NCBI RefSeq assembly: GCF_020360975.1
Contig: NW_025408674.1
Location: 2,108,001 to 2,172,000, forward strand
From: Hirsutella rhossiliensis
Lineage: Eukaryota; Ascomycota; Sordariomycetes; Hypocreales; Ophiocordycipitaceae
Length of the DNA: 64,000 nucleotides
Reading direction: 5' to 3'
This document shows positions 57,450 to 64,000 of the stretch, piece after piece; position 1 is the first letter of the stretch; each line of letters starts with the position of its first letter. Both the position numbers and the translations under genes were made by a program. The notes below the pieces were generated by a model. That model searched no databases. It saw nothing but the letters and a program-made list of their open reading frames with translations, and had not been told where the DNA came from.

Positions 57450-58977
57450 TCGTAGACTCTTAAGGCGGGCCTCTAAGGATAGCTTTTCTTAAACGTCTTC
57501 TAGCCCTATTTACTATAAAAAGATAGCTAGCTTCTACTTCGGTAGGCGCTTCGTAAGACCGTTGGCTTTTATCGATACCGTTAGAACCTAACGGACGGAA
57601 ATAAGTCCCCTTTAGACCTCTTAGCGTAACTAATGCTAGTAGATATCGATATACCGTAGCTAGGTCGATAGCTTACTATTTCCTTCTATAAGAATTCGTA
57701 TAGTCTACGTATTATCGTATTCTATAGCTAACGGGGACGGAATTTATAGTCGTAATAATATTAGTAGCCGGCTAAGGAAAATCGCTTCTTTTAACGCTTC
57801 TAAAAGAGCTAGTAGCTCTGCCTCTATGCTTAATATAGTAACGGTAGCTTGCTTCGAAGCTCTCTAAGTAATAGTTCCTTTAAAAAGGGATATAATATAC
57901 CCCTATAAGCTCTTTCTATCTAATAAATTGTCCGTAAAGGACGAATCGCTTAAATAGAGGAAGATTTCGGTAGCTGATTTCCTTCCCTGCCCTCTTAGGC
58001 GTAGACTATATAATCTCGTTAAATAGAGATAAAGGATAGCTCTATCTACTACTTCTTAATACCTAGGGCTAGGATTCTAGTTATACCTAGCTAGCCGGGA
58101 GACTATAAAAGAGATATCCGGTCTAGTAGAAATAGCTAAAAAAAGCAAGGAGCCTACCTTCTATTAGTATTAGTATTTCTCTTACTCCCTAGCTTAAAAG
58201 GACGGATTAGGTAAAAGCTCTTCGTCTAATATAGGCATAGAGGGAAGCTTCTTATCGAGGGAATTAAGGAGGAATTTATAAGCGACCTTATTAATATAGG
58301 CGTCCTAGGTAAGCTAGATAGTCCGTTAGGACCTATTCCTAAGGATTCGTATCCCTAGGAACCACTTTAGCTCCCCTAGCTTAGTTATCTTATACCTTTA
58401 TTATAGGCCTTTTATAGCCTCCCTAGTAGTTGCTTCTTCCTCTTTTAGGTAGGCCTAGATAATATCGTCGACGTAGAAGAAGACCGTGATTTTACCCTTC
58501 TATATTATACACGGTTCCTAAGGGACTTTCTTAAAGCCTAGGGCTTCGAGGGAACCTATTAAATGCTATTGCTAAAGAAGGGGTAATCTTCGTAGTCTAT
58601 ATAGAGCTTTCCTAAGCTATAGAACCTTTCCTAGCTATTAGAAGCCTAGTAGAAGGCGTATATAGATAACTTCTTCTTCTTCCTTAAGTAGATAGTTAAT
58701 AAAGGCGTTAACTATATCTATCTATTCGAGCTCGAGGTCGAATTCTGCTGCTATAGCTATAAGGGTCCGAAAAGATATCCCTGCTAGGGTAGTTGCCCTA
58801 GTAGGAAGATCCCCTTTTTCCTATTAATTCCTATAGATAACTAGCTAAGCTTTATACTTTTAAAGGAAGCCGTGTTTATTAGTTTTATAGATAAAGACCT
58901 ACTTATAGCTAAGGACCTATTTTCCTCTTACCTTTTCCTTAAGGACCTCTTCGAAAGACCCTATCTCTTCGTATAAG
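57450..58977 (-). pseudogene. Copia D: RIP-degraded Ty1/copia RT and RNase H
   Basis: Minus-strand copia Pol. From right to left: the RT entry block (VFIYKTNKHG, YKA*LV at about 58830-58900), the central block IAIAAEFDLELE, IDIVNAFIN and RKALYRLRR at about 58590-58770, and the polymerase box VFFYVDDII at 58459-58482, which keeps both Asp. RNase H follows with the DSSFTDN and RKS..GYI type motifs at about 57840-57950, and the end (ANGLTKRLPK, about 57530) closes near 57480. Stops are mostly at expected Gln positions. Its 5' half is cut off at 58978 by the LTR of gypsy C, which inserted into it or joined it. It is a different copia lineage from the one at 63-1765, which has LQTDD. Confidence 0.85.
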
Positions 58978-59427
58978 TATAACGACCGGTATTATTCCTA
59001 AGGGATAAACCTATCGAGGGGTTTATATTAGTAGATATAATAGGGCGTAGTCTAAGCAATAATAAGTATATTACGTTAGTAATAAGTCGGAGGTCGTAGA
59101 CCGTAGACTATAACTAGGTAATTAGAATTAAAGATAGAATCGTAATAAAGATCTATATTAAAAGCTAGAGAGCTATCTATCTAAAGGAGTAAAAGTAGGT
59201 AGCTATATATACCTATAGAGACTATCCTTAGATTATAGGCCTAGCTATAATCCCTAACGTTAGATCGTATAGAGCGTAGTAATCTTATTAATCCTAGATT
59301 ACTTAGATCTCTATAATCCCCTTAATCCTATATCTATTAGATAGTCGTGCCGACTATTTATCCGTTAGACCGTATTATATACTTAACGCGGTCGACCGTT
59401 AGCGGCCTAGTAGCCGTAGTCGTAATA
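58978..59427 (-). repeat. 3' LTR of gypsy C
   Basis: 450 bp, reverse complement of the gypsy A LTR, with one terminal part shorter. It abuts the copia D reverse transcriptase frame. Confidence 0.85.
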
Positions 59428-62400
59428 CGATATCTCCCCTTCTTTTAGTCTTATTTATAAGACCTACTATAGCTACCTTAGCTACCGTATATAAATATAC
59501 CCTTATCGCGTTATACGTAAGTATATCGTTCCTTATCTCTTTATCCTTTTAGGATATACTACTAATAGTATATCTAGTCGTATACTAAAAAAATTTTCCC
59601 GAAAAGCCTTTAAGCGCGCTACTCTTACCGAATATATCGACTTAAGTAGAGATCCTATTAATATACCGTGCACTTAATACTTTAAGGCAAAGAAGATAAA
59701 TTATCGGATAGCCGAAAATTCTTCGCGCTATAATAATTATATTACTAGTAGTCGTCCCTATTATAATAGTATTTTAGTAGCCTCTTCTTATAGGTGTCTT
59801 TTAATTCTTTCTATGCGTAGTAGCTAACGTATTTCTTTTAGTAACTAAATTATTAGCGGAGTAGCGTAGGCTATATTCCGAAGAGGAGGAAGCTAGGGAA
59901 GCCTTATTAGAGCTTTAGGCATAGCTTACGAATCTTTAGTTATAAATATCTATCGCCGTTAATCGTTTAGCTCGCATCCGGAAGATTTGGAATTATATAA
60001 AGGAAAAGAGTTCTAAGTTATTTTATCGTAGTATCTAAGAAGTAGATACTAAGGATAGCGTTTTGCCTACGCTTAATACGCATAAGTATTAAGTAGTAAA
60101 TAACTTATAATCGTTAGGCGTTCCTAATAAGGCGAATTAGTCCTTATTTAGTATTAGTAAGGAGTTTACGGATCTTAGTCCTTTAATCCCTCTTAAACCT
60201 TCTAGTAAAATTATCGAAGTAAAGAGCTATAGTAGGTTAAGTGCTTAAGTAGTTCCTAGGTATTTTCCTCTAGTCTATATCCCTTTTACTTAATAAGGTA
60301 TTCTTATTACTAACCTTATTTTCTTATATCTAGTATTTATTCTACTTTATATTCTTAATTATCGTTAACTTCGATTTTTTCTTATAGTTTAGCGTTTCGT
60401 AGCGCTAGTTCTAATAATAAGATATAAAATATCGGGTATATTTATATTATTATTAATAGCGAAAGTTCGTAGTTAACCTTTAAAATAGTTTCCTTAACCT
60501 TAAACGGTCTAAGTTTCTTAAAATCTAATTTATTACTTAGTCGTTTTATCTTAATATTTCGTCGTATAAGGTAGACTATATCTCCCTCTTAAAAGATTAG
60601 TCCCTATAATCTTTTCTAATTATAGTAAGTAGATATTCGTTCTCTAACAAATTAAAGTTCTTATTATATTTCTTTATATAATTTTCGTAGCTAATCTACT
60701 TATAGTATCGCTCGTTCTACTTATAGTCCTTATCGAGTAACCTTAAATACTTTTAGGTTATATCTATAATTAGCGTATACTAGTAAGAGCTTAGTTATTT
60801 CTATAACTAAGCTATTATAAGCTAGTTACGCTATTAGTAGCTATTTAACTTAATCGTTTTATTCGTAACTAATATAGTATTATAAATATTATTTAAGCGT
60901 TTAGTTAAGTCGTTCTATTTATCTATCTATTTATAGGTAATAAGCTATACTAAGCTTATATTTCGTCCCTAATTATACTATAAGAGCTTACTAAAACTTA
61001 GCTATAAATATACTTTCTCTATTAAAGATAATCTCGTTTAATAGTTTATAATTACTAATAATTATTTATAGGAATATATATACTAGCTCTTCTATATTAC
61101 TTACTTCTTTATACGGTAAGAAGTATCTATACTTCGTTAATTAGTTAGTAATAATAAATATACTATCGTACTTAACGTTAGTTATAGGTTCTTTTAACGG
61201 TAGTAGCTTTATAATATAATTAAAAGCTATTAAATCCTATAGTTTCTCTAGTACTAGTAGCGGTTATAATTCTCTGCATAGCTTATATCGTTTAGCTTTA
61301 CTTCGTGCGTAAAGTTTATATTTTTTAATAACTTATTATACTACTTCCTTAAGCTATAGGAAGTTATATTATCGTTTAATCCGTTCTATTATTCTTCGGA
61401 TTCCTTAATATCTATATATTAAATATTCGTATATATCTTATATAACTCTATCTTATAACGCTAGTAGTATCTAGATTTTATTCTTATATATTAGAACTTC
61501 TAAATATTCTATATTATATCCCTTTAGTGCTTTATATTCTTTTATCTATTTTAGGATCTTTTAATATATTAAGTTATCGGGTTATACTTTAAATATTATA
61601 TTTAGCTATCGTTATTAGTAGTTTCTATTTTCGTTAATTTCTAAGAGCTATTCTTTTGCTATAGGTACTCCTATATCGTAGTTACTTCGTTAACTAAGGG
61701 TATTAGCTCGACCGTTTTTTATTCCTTTCCTATAGATTATTTCGTAGTTAAATTCTAATAAGTATTCGGCCTATTAGATCTATCGTCCGTTTAACTATTA
61801 TATTATTATAAAGTATAAGATATTCTTATAATCTATATAGACCTTAACTTTATACTTACTTCCGAGAAGGTAGTATCGAAATTCCTTAAAAGCTTAAATA
61901 ATTATAAGGAATTCTTTATTATAGATAGGGTAATTAAGTTCTACGCTATATAGCTTTTTTAAGTAAAATATAATTAGTTATAGTCTTCCTTTATTATCTT
62001 TTTATTTAATTTATACTCCTAAAGTAAAGTCTAATATATCGGTTTCGAGTTTAATTTATCGTTTTAGATTAAAGGTAGTTAAGACTAGTTCTTACGTAAT
62101 CGTAGTCTTAATATATTTAAAAGCTTCGTTAGCTTTATCGTCCTATATAAATCCTTTTTCCTTCTTTATTAAGTTATATAGTAGTATTATAATCTTTCCG
62201 AAATCTTTAATAAATCGTCGGTAGTAATTTATAAATCCTAGGAAACTTTATATATCCTTAACGTTCTTTAGCGTTAGCTATTCTTTAACTAAGTTAATCT
62301 TATCTTATTATATCTATATCTCTCTTAGTAAGATTATATATTTAAGGAAGTCTACTTCCTATATATAGAACTTACTTTTCTCTAGTTTAACTAGTAACTT

Positions 62401-64000
62401 TATATTCTAAAGTACGCGGTGTACCTTATAGACGTATTCCTTATATTCTTCTAGGGTATCCGAGAAGATTAAGATATTATCTAGGTATACTACTATAAAG
62501 ATATCTAAGTATTCGCGTAGGATATTATTAATTATCTATTAGAAGGTAGCTAGTATATTTATAAGTCTAAATAGTATTACTAGATATTTAAATAGTCCGA
62601 ATTTCGTTTTAAAGGCTATTATCTATTTATATCCCTTTTTTATACGTATTAAGTTATAGGCGCCTTTAAGATCGAGGGCTATAAACTATTTTTTACTATA
62701 TAATCGATCTCGTAGTTTTAATATAAGCGGTAATAGTATTTAGTCCTTTATTATAATATCGTTTAAGCGTCTATAGTTAATAACTAGTCGTAGCTTACTG
62801 TTTTTCTTTAGAATAAATATAACTAGATAGCCTACTTTAGATATTAATATTTATATATATCCCTTTTATAGATTCTCGTTAAGGTAGTCGTATAGCGTTT
62901 ATAGTTGCTTTTCGTTTAAGTTATAGATTTTATAAAACGTCGGCGTTATTCTATCCTTAAGATAAATTTTATAGTCCTATTAGCTATATTTAGGTAACCT
63001 TATTTTAAGTTCTTCCTTAAAGAGTTTATTATATTTCCGGTATTCTTAGGGGATATTCTTTATTCTATCTTATAGGCTTTATTCTTTCTTTTAAGAGCTA
63101 GTTTCTCTTAACTTAAGTTCTTTATTAATTTATTTAAGGTCTTTCCTTAGAGTAGTAATAACTCTTTAGATCTTTATATTATATCCTTTATTCTATTTAT
63201 ATTAGATACTAGGTTATATAGCCGTGTTAGTTAGTATATAGGTCTTATTAGTCGATTTTATTATATCCGCTAGTTTAGTTACTATTTTCGTTTATATCGC
63301 TAAAGCCTATAATAATTTACTTAAACGGTTATCCTTTTTATCCTATTTAGTAGCTAAATCATCGTAAAATTTTACTTTCTTCTAAATCTACTAGTCCTAG
63401 AAACTTACGTCTTTATTCTAATATAGCTAGCTAGTTTTCTAGTTAATTAGTAGGTTGCTCTCCTATAGCTATAGAAGCCCTAGTATAAGGTCGTATTCTC
63501 TAATATCTATAATATTAAAGTTAACTTATTTATCGTAGCCCTAGATATTAATATTAAGGTAATTAATCTCTATATTAATAATTCCGTTATTATAGTTAAA
63601 GGCCTCTCCTTCGATATTCGTAAGTTTATATAGATCTTTCTTATATCTTTATATAAGTCGGTAACGATTAACGACTTTAGGTAAAACGTAATTACCTATC
63701 GCGCTATAGTCTAAAAGTATATATATATAATATCCCGCGATTTAGATATCTAATACTATTTAGTCGCTATAGCTTACCGTTACTATATATAGGGTCCTTA
63801 GATCTTATCGTATCGTGCTAGTCTATAGCCCTTTTATAGATAGCGTACCTCGTTTTTTACCTAGTCCTTATTTGTTTTATTTAGGTATTCTTCTTCGATT
63901 TATTATCGATATTATTTCTTTATATCTTCGTCGTATAGTATTATATTAGGGCTTAAGAGACTAATTTCTTATAGCTAATCGAAGATTTCTTATTTCTTAA
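58978..64000 (-). mobile_element. Gypsy C: minus-strand copy of the gypsy A family, runs off the window
   Basis: Reverse complement of gypsy A from its 3' LTR back to the protease region. The LTR is 58978-59427 (TATAACGACC ... CCGTAGTCGTAATA). Upstream in element sense come the chromodomain (60242-60345), integrase (about 60800-61400), RNase H, RT with YLDN (62471-62500) and the protease segment (about 63500-63720). The gag half is beyond the window. RIP stops as in A. The level of decay is close to A and milder than B. Confidence 0.88.

Overview
The window is nuclear DNA of a filamentous ascomycete (Pezizomycotina, perhaps Sordariomycetes). Short GT..AG introns with CTRAC-type branch sites, Ty1/copia, Ty3/gypsy chromovirus and Tad-like LINE remnants, and very strong repeat-induced point mutation (RIP) all point that way. 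In the AT-rich parts CpA and TpG are almost absent while CpG often survives. In the decayed reading frames the stops fall mainly where CAA, CAG or CGA codons are expected, and ATG is nearly absent, so almost no long ORFs remain between 2 and 37 kb or after 49 kb.

Layout. 1-1.97 kb: 3' half of a copia polyprotein with little RIP. 2.06-37 kb: nested RIP-degraded transposons. These are a copia LTR copy; complete gypsy A (3061-10945, 486-bp LTRs, 5-bp target duplication TACCT); a second gypsy lineage E; a minus-strand LINE split by gypsy G (17.77-24.76 kb), whose pol is on the minus strand and whose extra Ala-rich ORF is on the plus strand; and 5'-truncated gypsy B. 36.85-49.2 kb: an island of near-normal base composition with two intact-looking genes plus relics. 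49.6-64 kb: RIP-degraded elements again, comprising a gypsy G fragment carrying a tandem miniature LTR element, plus-strand gypsy H, a minus-strand copia, and minus-strand gypsy C running off the window.

The two intact genes are divergent. The minus gene (759 aa, four exons) joins a sugar-nucleotide-type nucleotidyltransferase, a HAD phosphatase-like domain and an APH/choline-kinase-like domain. The plus gene (710 aa, five exons) appears to fuse a nucleotide-sugar transporter to a membrane-anchored putative glycosyltransferase. Together they look like a compact module for making, importing into the Golgi and transferring an activated sugar or similar group; this is inference from domains and proximity.

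The most notable observation is a 372-bp element in the shared promoter of these genes. It has two 73-bp LTRs (TGTCACG...CGCGACA), a perfect 5-bp target duplication (AGAGT), no coding capacity, and an internal domain with a tRNA B-box-like motif and a match to the anticodon half of initiator tRNA-Met. A second, RIP-mutated copy at 50.83-51.50 kb has the structure LTR-internal-LTR-internal-LTR with its own 5-bp duplication, and the related sequence at 18.93 kb preserves the corresponding empty site. Together these indicate a fungal terminal-repeat retrotransposon in miniature (TRIM).

Other relics in the island are an internally deleted pogo/Fot1-like transposon, a small MITE, a pyruvate decarboxylase pseudogene, an RBR ubiquitin ligase pseudogene and the 3' end of a LINE. 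Coordinates of RIP-degraded elements are approximate except where LTR and target-duplication edges could be read.
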